In this document: in pieces, positions 1 through 11,469 of the stretch
How positions within the stretch are numbered: position 1 is the first letter of the stretch
Layout of the letters: every line of letters starts with the position of its first letter
Source of the DNA: Stenopsyche tienmushanensis
Taxonomy: Eukaryota; Arthropoda; Insecta; Trichoptera; Stenopsychidae
Assembly: GCA_008973525.1 (NCBI GenBank)
Contig: WACJ01000056.1
Location: 434,001 to 498,000, forward strand
Length of the DNA stretch: 64,000 nt
Direction of reading: 5' to 3'
The notes under the pieces: model-generated
What the model was told of the DNA's origin: nothing
The model's input: only the letters and a program-made list of their open reading frames with translations
Database searches by the model: none
Program-made: the position numbers and the translations under genes

Positions 1-1377
1 TTTATAACAATATAATTAGCGCTACATCTGTCGACATGTTAAGAGCTGAAATTTTCACTGCAAAATCGTGAAAAAACTCGATTAGCATTTCGTTCTAATT
101 AACCCACCAACTTTACTCATTAATAAATAAACGTAGCGACGAGCAGATTTAACGCGCCGTCACTGCCCCGAGGAAAAGACGGACGCACATCAGAAACGCA
201 GGAGCGAACGGCACAGCGAATCGCCTATTCAGGCGCAATGTATCTGACCAGTGGTGTCCGAATTTATTTTTATTACCGGCGGCTCGGCGATGGGGAGACA
301 TAAATATTTAAAACAAAAATAAACAAAGAAATCCCCGACCGAACAGGGACTTCGGGAGCGCAATTGCAATATAACACTGCTCTTCCGCTCCGCGCCCAAA
401 AAAATGCGCTCGGTCTAAATTATGTCTTCGAGCAAGAGTATTCATAAATACGTATGATGGACGACGCTATAAAAGACTACACAAGAAAGAAATTTTACGA
501 TTATTCCAAATGCACTATAAAAAAAAGAAAAAAACGAGAGCATGCATACATAAAGATGAATATGAACGCCGCTAGGAACAAAGAGATGGTTCAACTCTGA
601 CCTTAAAACTAGGCTCCTTCAAATTCACGAATGGCTGCTTCTAGCTCAATGAATCTTGAAATATAGATTTCTTGTTCAATTCCGGGATTTTCGGCATATA
701 TAGGTGTCGTTCATGATTCAATGTTCAATGTAAAGCACGCCGTGGAGCTCGTTTATGGGACGCGGGATATGGAATAAGATATAGGAATTTTGTTAGAAAA
801 ATAATTTGAAGATCACATATCAAAACATTTTAAAATATTGAATAACTCGTTTTATGGCAGGCTGTGAACCGGAAAGTGATCAAAATTTTAAGACATATTC
901 TTTTACAAACGGTTTTTATCGAGACACGCTTCAAGAAGCACATATTTTTTGTTCTTAAAATTTAATAATTTTTAATTAATTTATTATTTATAAAGCTGTT
1001 TTTATTTTCGGTTTTTTCGAATTTTTTTCGAGAAATTTGGAAAATCGACTCAAATCTGAAATCAAATTACTCAGATTTCAGAATTCTCAAGAAAGTTTGT
1101 AAATCTTTTTTTATATAAAATTAAAATTTACCAATATTTTTGATACAAGAACAACCGCTTCCGTTTTGAAAACGATGCACTGCATATGAGTGGGTTTCTG
1201 CCAAAATGCATTGTGTTTGAAAGGTTTTATTAGGGTTCTGGATACAACGAAAAAAATCCTGAACCAATTCGTTCTACCGTATGCTTTCACAAAAAGTCGA
1301 AAGTAGTGTCAGATTCTTACTGACTAAAACCCTCCCTTGTCCTTCTTTGTCCCCCTGGTACTGTTTATTACATTGCT
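1..1377. other. Non-coding AT-rich stretch
   Basis: No long open frame, RNA gene or repeat boundary could be seen. A short richer patch near 330-420 carries CpG-containing sequence but no recognisable motif. At 905-925 a short stretch resembles, on the minus strand, the CGTGTCTCGAT part of a repeat seen at 36.1, 36.6 and 41.8 kb, but it is too diverged to call. Confidence 0.6.
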
Positions 1378-2275
1378 TTAGGATGGCAGGTATATCTGGC
1401 CTTCTTTGGCGCTCATGATTTCTTGAACGAAATCTCGCCAAAGTTCCCAGTTTTTCTTGCTCACCATCATGCTGTAGATCATGTTATCAGCTTTAAGCTC
1501 GGCTAACCCCGAGTGCTTGTTTCCACATGTTTCTCTGGGATATTCAATCCTCAAAATCATTGATGGTGTGTTCGACATCAATGTCAATCAGTCGGGATAA
1601 ATCGGTGGGTCCATCTTCCATTGCTGGACTGATGCCATCTCTGCTGCCAGGCTTCCTTCAGTTTCTGGTTATGCTCATTGTGGTTTTTGGGATCTTCGGA
1701 AGTCTAAGGCCCTCTTCATTGCTTGGAAGTCCAACGAGGAGATCCCAGCGATCACGAGCACTGCTTCTTCAGATACTGTTCTGTATGTTGTGGTGACTTG
1801 GAGAGCTCCATTCCGTTGAACCCTTGCCAGGTTCTTTCTGTAGCTTTCTGTAGCTTTCTTGAGCGATTCATGTCATAACGGGGTTCCGTACAGAAGGATT
1901 GAGTGTATAACTTCGTTTATGGTTCTTCTTCTGCACGGCTTTGACTCGCTGGCTACCTTCTGCGAATTCTGCGCAGCTGTTTCAATGTGTTTATAGTCAG
2001 CTTGTTAACATCGTGAACGTTGACAACAAAGTGTTTGACCCTCGGTCTTCTTCTTCTGCTGCCTCCGTTTTCTCTGCCGCCAGCTGCAGGTGATTTTCCT
2101 GCATCCACGCGTTGATTCTGGCAAGGGCTTTGTTGCCCGTTGCCTCCTTTTTCTATGGATGCCGAACTGTCAACAGCAGTATGATATCGTCCACGAAGGC
2201 AATGAGTTCTGCTTCTTTTGGCATTTTCAAAACGTTCCATAGTGTTGGCCCCAGCACTGATTCCTGCGGAAATCC
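1378..2275 (-). pseudogene. Decayed R1-clade non-LTR retrotransposon, reverse-transcriptase part
   Basis: Read on the minus strand in shifting frames, this matches the C-terminal half of an R1-clade ORF2. In order: the palm motif GFPQESVLGPTLWN at 2275-2234; the catalytic motif in the form FVDD at 2197-2186, where the family usually has an F/YADD box; a segment with AWMQENHLQLAAEKTEA; LLYGT near 1895-1881; and YRTVSEEAVLVIAGI near 1790-1740. A terminal piece with NWELWRDF and IMSAKE near 1460-1400 resembles the tail of the protein. Such enzymes copy their own RNA into the genome by target-primed reverse transcription. Multiple stops, at least two frame changes and loss of everything 5' of the palm show it is dead. 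The zinc-knuckle seen in the copy at 56.4 kb was not found here. The order of motifs makes the clade call fairly safe; the exact family is unknown. Confidence 0.8.
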
Positions 2276-2363
2276 TTAAAGTTTAAAAACCTTAACCTTG
2301 ACCGACACACCGATCACCGATGTATACAAAACACTCTCTCCGTCTCTGTCTCCTTTTCACAAT

Positions 2364-2460
2364 CGCCGAAGTGCAAGACACTCCGTCTATGTCTCTCCGA
2401 ACTCAACATGCAAGACACTCTTCATCTCTATCTCTTTTCGAACTCAACGTGTAAGAATGC
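2364..2460. repeat. Imperfect direct repeats, about 40 bp
   Basis: Three imperfect units follow each other, built on a CGAA start, TGCAAGACACTC and a pyrimidine-rich tail. The second and third units share CGAACTCAAC. They decay rightward, and no mobile element was recognised. Confidence 0.45.
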
Positions 2461-4382
2461 TTTTTTGTATCGCTGGAATTCGATCGCAAATACGCGACTG
2501 TACTCCTCAAATATGCAATACCTTATTGTTGTAGACAATTTTTTTGTTTATCAAAATTACTCGAGATATCTCGAAATTCATAGAACTGGAAAACTCCATA
2601 AATTAGAATTTATTCTGCAAAATGAACACAAGAAAAATAAATTGATTTTGGTTTTCAAATACTACTACATCCACATTTAAATCTATATATCGTCACTTCT
2701 GATTGATTTCTGAAGTTTAAATTGCTTTTAATAAATGTTTTTCTAATGATTAATTGCATTTCGGTCGTCTATTTTTATAAATGAACTTTAATGTCAAAAT
2801 GAAACTCGGACAGCAGTTTGATGTATATATTTTTATCAATTGAGTAATTTGATTGCATCATTTTAATATCCACAAAAACACATATTAAATCAGTTATTAG
2901 TCCTATTCTATGTAATTTCATACTGGATGTCCTATAAATAGAATTTAAAAAAAAATATTGGTACAGATTGGATATTAAAAATAATTTTGCAGAATATTTA
3001 TAGAGGTTGTATATTTTTATTTTTGGACGAATGAAAAGCTTTTATTTTTTAAATGAATTATTGCTGTCTAGTACATTAGAAAATTGAGTTTTCCACTGTT
3101 AAATTGTATTCTTGGCCTTAAAATAGGCCCCCAAGCCGAGCTCTAACCTAATCAATTCCATAAAATTGTTTTATCAGATACAATACGTTTGTGCGCTTAT
3201 GTATACACACAGGCATAAATATCTGGAGAATTACTTAGTTTTACATCCCGCTTTCCGGGACATCCGGTCCGAGATCGACTAGGCGGGAAGGCCCCGCCAT
3301 TCCACTTCCGGCCTCAGTAAACGGATTGTTTAACAGCCGAATGCTGCTGCTCAACGAAAACAACTCTTGGAGGCTTTTAGGGAGTCCTTGTTTTCTTTTC
3401 GAGTCTTCTTTTTTGGGGCCTTGCATTGCCGGTTGGAGCTGGTTCGTGGCCTCCGGTCCTGTTTCGCTTCTGCCTTTCGTCGGCTCCTTTTATTTTTCTT
3501 CCGAGCCCCTTGGCTTTCTTCTGCTGTATTTTATTACGTTCATATGTTTATCGACCATCGCGTATTTATTGCTTATAACTTAACCCTTTATATCTTACGC
3601 ATGAGTGAGTTTTCGCCAAATAATAATAAGGGAAATGGGCTTCTGAGTCCTTTGTTTGTGGAGCATTTTTTTCCATAAATCGTAATATTATACGAGCTTT
3701 GCTATTTTGCGGACGATTGTTTATTGTTTCAATATCTTGTTTGATACAATAAATTGAATGGGGTTAAAATAGACCTCAAAATAGGCATCAAATACAAGAA
3801 AAATGTCGAACAAAATTGACTACAGGCAGTCAAAAGTCATGATGCATGCGTATCATTTTGAAAAGATCTATAAAAATGTCTTATCAACTGGTTTTTCATA
3901 TTTTTTTTATAGAGATAAACCTATATGTATCATAAAATAACAGTTTAATCAATGTAACAATTCATATAACACCAAACAATTCAATATTCATGAAACAAAA
4001 TGATTGAATTAATTTTTCGTTGTTTAATAAACAATTATATTTTATTCAAAAAAAAGTTTAACTGGCGAAAAAGTAAAAGATACAACTCCATAAGCGAATT
4101 TTTTGAAGAAATCTCAGATTAAGTTCATCAAATATTAGACCAAAAATAATTGGAATATTTATAAAAGCTGGATAACACTACAAAATTATCTGAAGACATT
4201 ATCACAGATGAAAGGATCATATGAAACAGGGCTCCATTTTTGATTTTATTTATTTGTATTAAAAACTTTTTTTTTAGCATAATTTAGAATGTTTTAATCC
4301 TTATTTTGTAATAAAGCATATATATGGATAATACTGTTGAATTTATCTTATTTAGGTATTGATGATTCGTTAGTTAACGTAT
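2461..4382. other. Non-coding stretch with one GC-richer patch
   Basis: No supported gene. At about 3240-3510 the sequence is clearly richer in G and C than its surroundings and stays open in more than one frame. Those frames overlap on both strands and match no family I know, so I treat them as by-products of base composition. The rest is AT-rich and featureless. Confidence 0.5.
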
Positions 4383-4580
4383 TACAGTCAAACTTTCTAT
4401 AGCGTCAAGATAGGGAACACGCTATAGAAAGTAAGGCACCTATACAAAATTTGTACGTGTTTAGATTGTTAACACGCGCTAGGACGCATTAACCTTATGT
4501 ATTTTACTAGTTACTTACATAATAGACGCCGCAAACAAAGTGGACGCTATACGAGAGATGGATTTTTTTTGTTTCTGCTT
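4383..4580. mobile_element. pogo/Tigger-like short inverted-repeat element
   Basis: The left end reads TACAGTCAAACTTTCTATAG. The right end, on the minus strand, has CTCGTATAGCGTCC and then TTTGTTTGCGGCGTC. The right end matches the element end at 41.99 kb, which reads CAGTCAACCCTCCTATAGCG followed by TTTGCGGCGTC. TACAGT at the outer edge with a TA target is usual for pogo/Tigger elements. A perfect 12-bp inverted pair, TTTCTATAGCGT and ACGCTATAGAAA, lies inside the left end (about 4395-4431). There is no coding capacity, so it would depend on a transposase made elsewhere. Confidence 0.5.
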
Positions 4581-4599
4581 CAACGTAAGGGCTATGAAT

Positions 4600-4830
4600 T
4601 TACAATTTATTTATAATAAATATTTTTTCTATAAAATGTCAATAATATAAATAATTAATTAAAGGTATAATATATTAATTAAAACTAAAAGTATGTAATA
4701 ATATCATTCATTAAACAAAAGGATATTGGTTTGATGCTTATTGACTGGAAGTTTGGGAGTTCCTGCTTGTAGTACATAGCACTAGGAGACAAATTGAAAT
4801 CTGGGAGTTCCAGTCTGAATACATAGAAAA
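4600..4830 (+). repeat. Dispersed repeat, copy 1 (partner at 35.3 kb)
   Basis: This stretch matches the reverse complement of 35275-35453 over most of its length. Shared landmarks include CATTAAACAAAAGGATATTG, TTATTGACTGGAAG, ATAGCACTAGGAGAC and CTGGGAGTTCCAGTC, each with a few differences in the partner. No coding capacity or clear termini were seen. Two related copies about 30 kb apart in opposite orientation suggest a non-autonomous mobile element. Confidence 0.65.
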
Positions 4831-5245
4831 TACACTCTTTTTGTGCGACTTTTTTTGTGCGATTTCAAAGTTATGCGGTTTTTTTAAAACTATTTTTTTT
4901 ATTTCATAACGAGTACGTATCGAGATATTTTATATATAACCCTCTATTATTCCTACCAAAGTTATGCCAAAATTTATTTTTTAACTATTTAAAAAAAATT
5001 AATACTGTAATAAAATAAGGCCAAAAGTTTTTTTTGTGACTCTTTTTTATCTGAAAGAGAGGCGTCCTTTAAATTTTATTTTTTAATTGCTTTATTGTTT
5101 TCCTGTTTTTTTTTATTAACTTTTTTTATGCGATTTTGGATATATTTTATATAGCTGTTTCAAAGTTGTGCGGTTTTTAAAATTCATGAAACGCATCTTC
5201 ACTTTTTCTATGTAAGTCATAGCTTTTTTTTGTGCGATTTTCTGC
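4831..5245. repeat. T-rich repeats with a recurring TGTGCGATTT core
   Basis: The phrase TTTTTTTGTGCGATTT, followed by CAAAGTTATGCGG, occurs near 4850-4890. Related forms occur near 5120-5180 and 5222-5240. A loosely similar arrangement lies at 14.96-15.30 kb, within the region of the Tc1-like short elements. It may be part of a larger decayed element; no protein could be read. Confidence 0.4.
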
Positions 5246-6372
5246 GAAACGCCCTGGTATGAATTGATTAAAATTTGCCAAAAATAATAATTTTTGACAT
5301 AGTTATCCAAAGCATAAATCTGACTTTGGCTATTGCCTATATTAAGTACTGAAAAGTAATTGAAATACAACTAATAACTCTCTATGTATTCCATTAATTC
5401 TTACATGTTTGTTTGTTTGAATGATTGAGAAAATACGTTTATAGAAAGCCTCGTTTTTCAAATGACATCAACAATTATTAATCCAAATGAATATGCATGA
5501 GAAACACTGGCAAATGTTAACTATTTGAAGTCGCAGTACATCTGAAAGAATTTATTCTTTGAATTTTTAACATTTTTTTAGTTGCGACATTTGAAACACT
5601 CATGCAAAGTTCTTCACCTCCGACTTCGTGCCACAGTTATTAAAACGACACGGAAAATTTTCATTCGAATGTCGCACTTCCGACGTATTCGAATGCCTCC
5701 CGGAAAAGAAGGAAATGATCGCGCAAAAAAATGAAAATAATACATATGAGCGACGAATATCACCCCGGGCGAAATTGGGGCGTGAACTCCCAAAAATGAG
5801 GGCCCCACTCGAGGGCAGAAACTTTTTTAATTTCCCCCACATCGATCGTCAGGCCTTGATGTCCTGGAGTTGTCAACTCGCATCTGATATCGCGAATCCC
5901 GAGGCCCCGCCTAAACTGACTCTCCACAGAAAGAAATGACAAACAAAAAATTGTAAAGGGGGGGGGCGTTGTGTCACCCCTTATTCGATGTGCGTAGCAA
6001 AAGGACTTTAACTTTTATTTTCAATATTTGTTCTCCGGTTTTGGGAACGTCGAAATGTCAAACATTTCAATATGCAAGGTGTGCTAGAGCAAAACGAAGA
6101 ATTTCTACGTTCACATACGAATATCGCTGTTTTGTGTTTGGAGAGCGGAGTTATTATGACGTCTAACCCTGAAAGACACAATGTCAAGCATTGAAAGACA
6201 GATATCTTTTATACTTTTATATAACATCTTGGATGAATCACATATTAACTTTTAAGAAAGTTTTTTTTAAAAAAAAAGGATAATATCCAATATGAGCTCA
6301 ATTACGGATTTTTTTCGAAATGTTTCATAATGCATTTTTAATTTGAATTTTAAAAATAGCAAATACATTGCT
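5246..6372. other. Non-coding stretch
   Basis: No supported gene. A richer patch at 5600-5940 is open in overlapping frames on both strands (up to about 103 codons) but shows no recognisable domain. A run of eight or more G residues lies near 5959. Confidence 0.5.
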
Positions 6373-6490
6373 ACATTGCCGGTTGGGTGGTGACGCGCCG
6401 AAGGCGGGAGTCGAGAGAGTCGTCGCTTGGCCTTGGCTACGGGAGGACGTCCTTCTCGCAGCCAGATCTCTCTCTCGTGCTGAACGAAAA
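6373..6490 (+). mobile_element. LTR fragment, dispersed LTR family
   Basis: The sequence starts with CATTGCCGGTTGGGTGGTGA and runs through GGCGGGAGTCGAGAGAGTCG to the TCTCTCTCGTG segment. It matches the middle of the LTRs at 33.13 and 35.45 kb, in opposite orientation to them. Both LTR ends are missing, so it is a truncated relic. Confidence 0.75.
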
Positions 6491-6773
6491 GCTAAAAAAA
6501 AAAACTAAATGATTTTAACTGTATCTATGTTATTTTCATCTTTTAATGAATATTATAAAGATCGAACATGAACAACAATGAAGATGAATTTGTATGGTTT
6601 ATATTGGAGATGAGATTCTATAAGTAATTATATATATAGCATATCATCATCAAAATTTAGGGAAAATCCCATCATTTTCACCGTCATCCGATATAAAGCA
6701 TCTGAGCTTTAATTAAAATCTGTTTGATGTTAGGATAAGTTCATAAATTTCAATGATGATGTATGTGGTCTCG

Positions 6774-6975
6774 TTAGTTTCGGTTTTCGCCACGTTCGTC
6801 TTTAATAATGAAATAATAAATGTGATACAAAAAAAGCTGACAAATTATACAAATTATAACAAGGAAGAAAGTACAGAGATATTTTCTTGACCGTATCTGG
6901 ACACGCGCTGAACTCAAACAAGAGCATACGAAAATAATAGATTTATTAGGGAGGACCTTATATATTATCATAACT
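6774..6975 (+). repeat. Dispersed repeat, copy 1 (partner at 24.72 kb)
   Basis: The order of matching words is the same as at 24720-24880: TCGTTAGTTT, an ATAAATGT/ATGTCA-like block, TACAAATT, TGAACTC, CGAAAATAAT with GATTT and GGAGGACCT/GGAAGACCT. One weak reading frame has ELKQEHTKIIDLL here and a related phrase in the partner, hinting at a decayed protein, but I cannot name it. Confidence 0.5.
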
Positions 6976-7039
6976 CGAAGACCGGGAAGTAATCAAAATT
7001 ATATTTGATTAGCTCTTATTCTAAGCAGTATTAGATTAT

Positions 7040-7215
7040 ATGACCGGATTCGAGCAATCTAAATATATAAAAATTAATATTTGTTTGTTTGCGGATTATA
7101 TGTTCTTATACCATTCATCCGATTGTGATGAAACATTATTAAGTAATTGGACATGTATCAAAGAAGGTTTTTAAATTAGCAGAATAATTGTTTGTGTGCG
7201 AAATTTGTTTTGCGA
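7040..7215 (+). repeat. Single-arm relative of the fold-back element
   Basis: AATATATAAAAATTAATATT, then TGTTTGTTTG, then ATACCATTCATCCGATTG and TGATGAAAC follow in the order found in each arm of the palindrome at 30.72-31.27 kb. Only one arm is present. A phrase of this kind (a CCGTTCATCCGATT core followed by an ATGAAAC-like block) is also met in Helitron-like repeats of invertebrates. I saw no clear Helitron 3' hairpin, so the class is open. Confidence 0.45.
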
Positions 7216-8619
7216 GACGTTTAACGGATGCACCATGTTAGTGCATATTGGTCTGGTGAACACATCTGCTTGACCATACGGCAACGCCCAGTATACTCAT
7301 TATTTATGATTTTTTTCGTTTAAATTCAATTATCCCTTTCTTTTTATATGATATTTTAATAATGAAAATCATCCCCAATCACAGTATACGTAATTATTTT
7401 TTTTAAAGTGGTTCTAACAAAGACATTTGTATGAGATTTTGAATAAAATGGCTCAGGAGATTGAGTTTGTTCGAAGAAGGTCTTGTGTATATTTTTCCAT
7501 TGTTGGTGTTGTTCTTCCGAGAAATGATAAATTTCAGGCATAAAGGAAAATTTGCGAGCATGTGTGCGAATACAGCAAATGTGAATAACCTTTTTCTGCG
7601 TTTTACACCGCGATATCAATAAAGCAGGACTCCTTCTCCCCGGCATCAACAAATCACCACACTCCTTCACTTCGCCATCACCATTTGGCCAAACCTCATA
7701 CAGTTTTATTATGGCTGTAAATCTGTCACACCATTTTTTTTATTTTATTCCCACGCCAGGAGCGTAACCGAAAATTGCTCTTATTGGGGTAATCTGTGGA
7801 GCCCTTTGGTGCATTTCCATGTATCGAGCTTTTTACGGGCTTTCTGATGGGCAACGCCCTGCCTGTGAGATCGAATCCCTGGCGTAGGCTCACCTCCTTT
7901 ATGTCCTATTACAGGTACGCAATGCTCCTCTAAAGATCCTTTGTAACGAGAAGATAAAGACGTCTTCATATTAAGCCACTCCTATTCCCGACGACTTGCC
8001 ACCCCCTCCGAGCCCGTTTTTCCAAATTAATTTCTGCTCCTACAAAAGAACCTCGAAGATGGCAAGGGTTGCAAAATACTGCGCCGCTTATTCCCGGAGT
8101 GTATAGAATAATTTGTTTTTGTAGTGCAAATTTATGAAACTGAATGGGTGATTCGTTTACAACTTGGGCGCAATGCAACAAAGTGTCGTTACGAACCACC
8201 CCTGCGGAAATTTACGCCATTCCAAAATACCAACCGACCGATAAATCCTTTGAATTTTTCGCGGAATCGCCTACAATAAAGAGTGTTGATGATTAAATCT
8301 AAAATATCTAGATTTCCCGCCATAATTTAAATAAGCTTAAAATTTCATTCAACATTAGTATAATATAATTATATTTTCATATTACAGAGAAATATCACTT
8401 TTTTAAAATTTATATCATTATGATCTAACATATCAACGATTTTTAAGCATCCAGATTTTTTTATGCATATTATTGGTTTTACTAAAGCTATCAACTCATA
8501 AAATAATCAAATTCCAATCAGGAATATGATCAACGGACGCAATTCCTGAATGTACGTTACGTGGCGATGATTAAACGGCCACTTGAAAAGTACGCCTCTA
8601 AGGCGAAGGTGCATTCCTC
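7216..8619. other. Non-coding stretch
   Basis: No supported gene. Richer patches at 7350-7670 and 7780-8200 are open in overlapping frames without any recognised domain. Confidence 0.5.
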
Positions 8620-8767
8620 CTTTGTACATTACATAATCATTATTAAATTTATATGAAAATAAACATTGAATTTGGACCTTTTAAATGAATGTCATTTTGC
8701 GTTTTTTCAGAATAATTATCGGTTCAAAGCATTCATTTCAAATAAGGAAGTTTCCCTGCTGCAACCT
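8620..8767. mobile_element. Truncated end of the CAGGGAAAC short-element family
   Basis: The right edge, CAAATAAGGAAGTTTCCCTG followed by CTGCAACC, is the B-type end of the family. The preceding 120 bp (ATTATTAAATTTATATGA, then a TTTGA.. block) align loosely with the interior of the copy at 10302-10558. No matching left end was found, so this is a truncated copy. Confidence 0.55.
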
Positions 8768-10301
8768 GAATATCAACAAAATATACAAAGCAAACTATAT
8801 GTCCCATGTATAAGATATTAGGCATATTTAAATTTAATTATCGTTCCATAATATATAAAAGCAGATTTATTAGACTTTTAGAAAAATTTACATATTAAAT
8901 GTGTATATATGGACCTTGATCGTTAAAAAGCACAAGTATTGACACTCTCATAATCATATTTGAGGCTCTTATCTTAATTTATTCCACCCACCGATAATTA
9001 ATCTATGCTTTGTATTAATCTCCAATGATATCTATTGAGTTTTTTTTTATACAAATACAAACTTTAATTTGTATTACTTTAAATTTGTATACATAAAACG
9101 TCTCAAAAATAAAGAACATTTGGTTTAATAGTCATAAATGTTGGTGGATTTTTTTAAAATATAAACTGGGCTAGACGTTATTCTTCCATTTTAAGGGTGC
9201 TTTTAAAATCGCAATGATCATTTGTGCGGTTCACCTGCTCCTAATTCGATGATAATGTGTTTCGCTCTCAAAGAAATTTGAGCCAAAATCGATGCTCGTT
9301 TTTTAAAAATATCCAAGACAGAAATAAATTCTTCCCTCAATCTAATTCCGTTTTAATTTAATTTCCGACAATTTAGCGATAGTGTTCGTACAAGGCGGAA
9401 ACATCCCTTTACCTACACAACCCCCGAAACGCGTAACGTTCGACCAGGATGAGTAATGCGCATAATAAAATGAATATTTTAGCCATTCGCTTTACGGTAA
9501 GATAAATATCCAATTGGCCCATCTTCGGATTTAATAATTTTCAACCGAAATTACTTCATAAAGCGGCCCGACGAAAGGAGACAATAAAACGCCAAGGGAA
9601 TTTTCTATAAAGAGAAAAACACAATAAAAGCCAGTTGTGTTTCCTTGGCAAAAATAAAAGGAGAAGTCCTTTTTAATGGGTCAATTTGGGGGGGAAGAAA
9701 TGTTTTTGTTACTCCATTCGGGACACCCTGTACAACTGGAATATTTTGCACAACAAAATATTGTTCGCGTGGAAGCAATCGCCCCGAAGAATCGTACATC
9801 ATGCTTTTATGGGATTTTTTCGCAAGTGATAAAATCTGTTAAGTAATGTCAAATGTGGGATGTTATTTTTTCTCCTCGTCTTTTTTTCAATTTTCATTTC
9901 CGATCGGCATTTTCACGCTTTGTAGTTTTCATTTTGAAAGAAGAAATTGCGTCTACATTTTTCTTTACCTCCAAGAGGAAAACTGATCGACGCTTCACCG
10001 CCAAACGTTTCCGGTTTTCCTCTATCACTTTTCCATTTCACTTGACCTATCTATATCCCTTTGTCAATTGTCATATATGAATCCTCATACATACCTTCTA
10101 TTCCTCTGTAGTTTAACTATATATCTTCCTCATAAATGTACAAAAAATATCCTGCAAAACGTATAATAAAAGCATAATTTACGCGAATTTATATCCCCAA
10201 AAACAATAAGTGTAGACAATTGTTGTTTATCATACATAATTGAGAATTGAAACAAGGGCAATATTCAATACTAAAAATAAACATATTATAATATTCTTGT
10301 A
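8768..10301. other. Non-coding stretch
   Basis: AT-rich, with a somewhat richer patch at 9420-10060. Short open frames there overlap on both strands and show no domain. Confidence 0.5.
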
Positions 10302-10558
10302 TAGGGTACGGCAAGGAAACTACCTTATTTAAAAAATGAATAACACAAACAGTATAGGATAAATCAGTTGAAATATTTTTTGCATGTTACAGAGAGACAT
10401 GTAAATTATCGACAATTCATAAAATAATCTTTATTAAATCTATATGATACAAAACTTTAAGTTTTGTTCTTTCGAATGAGTACTACTTTGTTCTTTTTGA
10501 AACAACTATCGCTTCAGGGCGCGCATTTCAAATAAGGAAATTTTCCTGACGCAACCCG
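10302..10558. mobile_element. MITE-like element with terminal inverted repeats
   Basis: The left end reads GGGTACGGCAAGGAAACTAC and the right end, on the minus strand, GGGTTGCGTCAGGAAAATTT. The two align as imperfect terminal inverted repeats, and TA dinucleotides lie immediately outside both ends (10300-10301 and 10559-10560), as expected for Tc1/mariner-type insertion. The interior is about 200 bp and non-coding. The left end continues as AATGAATAACACAAACAGTA, shared with 14.63 and 15.75 kb. It is probably mobilised by the transposase family whose C-terminus survives at 15.49 kb. Confidence 0.65.
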
Positions 10559-10883
10559 TATCTTATTAAATCAAATTATTTAAACTAGTTAAATTTAGAT
10601 ATTTATATGATTAATTTTTGATATAGTATACAATTAAACAAGGCTTATAAGTGACTTGACTTAAGAATATCTTTGATTTTGTGTGCAAAAATACCCTTAC
10701 AAATATGATTATATTTGTGTGGCAACCATAACAATGTGTTAAATTACAAAAATTACTGAAATAAATCTGTTTATCATGTATTAATTAACGCGGTAATTAA
10801 AAAATTAGCGTGAAATAATTCCCAATATTAATAATAAATTAATATAAAAAATTAGAAAAATATCAATTTATGTGCGTTAGTAT

Positions 10884-11020
10884 TAGGAGGACCCATAAGT
10901 AATCAATTATCACGAATTAAAACGAAAAAAATTGTAACGATTTCATTTTAATTATTCAATCAATTATCTCTTTGCCATCTTTCAAGCAAAGTTTCAATCT
11001 CTCTTTTATAAAAAAAGAAG
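10884..11020 (-). pseudogene. mariner transposase 3' end, copy 1
   Basis: On the minus strand, a frame reads FYKREIETLLERWQR and then stops. This resembles the usual mariner C-terminal box with an F/Y-K-x-G/E-I-E-x-L-P-E-R-W-Q pattern. It is followed by the element end, which on the plus strand begins GGACCCATAAGTAATCAATT. Only the last 25 or so codons and the terminus remain. Confidence 0.65.
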
Positions 11021-11040
11021 CCAAATTATTTTAACTAATT

Positions 11041-11290
11041 TCATCCCAAACTGTCTATGAAATTCAATCTGATTAATTAATTGACCGAGTAAGATCAACA
11101 TGTCATACTTGATACAACGCTCGTTCAATGTCTAAGAACTTATGAAATATTGAAAACATGTTTTTATTTCTTCTTTGAGGTTGTTTTAAGTAGGAATTAC
11201 AACTTCAATCAAGGCAAATCACTGTCATAAAATTTAGATGTACAAATATTGGACCGATTTCTTACATTCTTAACAAGACACTTGCAATTA
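11041..11290. repeat. Unclassified repeat, copy 1 (partner at 21.61 kb)
   Basis: About 200 bp match 21608-21810 in the same orientation. Shared blocks include ATTTCATCCCAAAC, TCAATCTGATTAATTAATTG, TGTCATACTTGATACAACGC, TCGTTCAAT and GTACAAATATTGGACCGATT. This copy has an extra block near 11150-11205 that the partner lacks. It lies between two mariner 3' ends. No protein could be read. Confidence 0.75.
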
Positions 11291-11311
11291 TAAGTATGAA
11301 TAGAATGTATT

Positions 11312-11468
11312 ATGGGGACCCATAAGTAATCAATTATTTCGAATTTATTTTAATTATTCAATCAATTATATAATTTTCATTATTATTTACAACTCTTTGC
11401 CATCTTTCAGGTAAAGTTTCAATCTCTCTTTTATAAAAACTGGCTGACTTTGACGAAAAATAGTGAAC
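11312..11468 (-). pseudogene. mariner transposase 3' end, copy 2
   Basis: The minus strand encodes SASFYKREIETLPERWQR followed by VVNNNENYIID and a stop, a clear mariner C-terminus. The terminus reads GGGACCCATAAGTAATCAAT on the plus strand, as in the copy 430 bp to the left. The rest of the transposase, including the catalytic DDD region, is missing. The CCCATAAGT core of the terminus is shared with the mariner copies at 26.4 and 46.8 kb, which suggests a related but separate lineage. Confidence 0.75.
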
Positions 11469-11469
11469 T

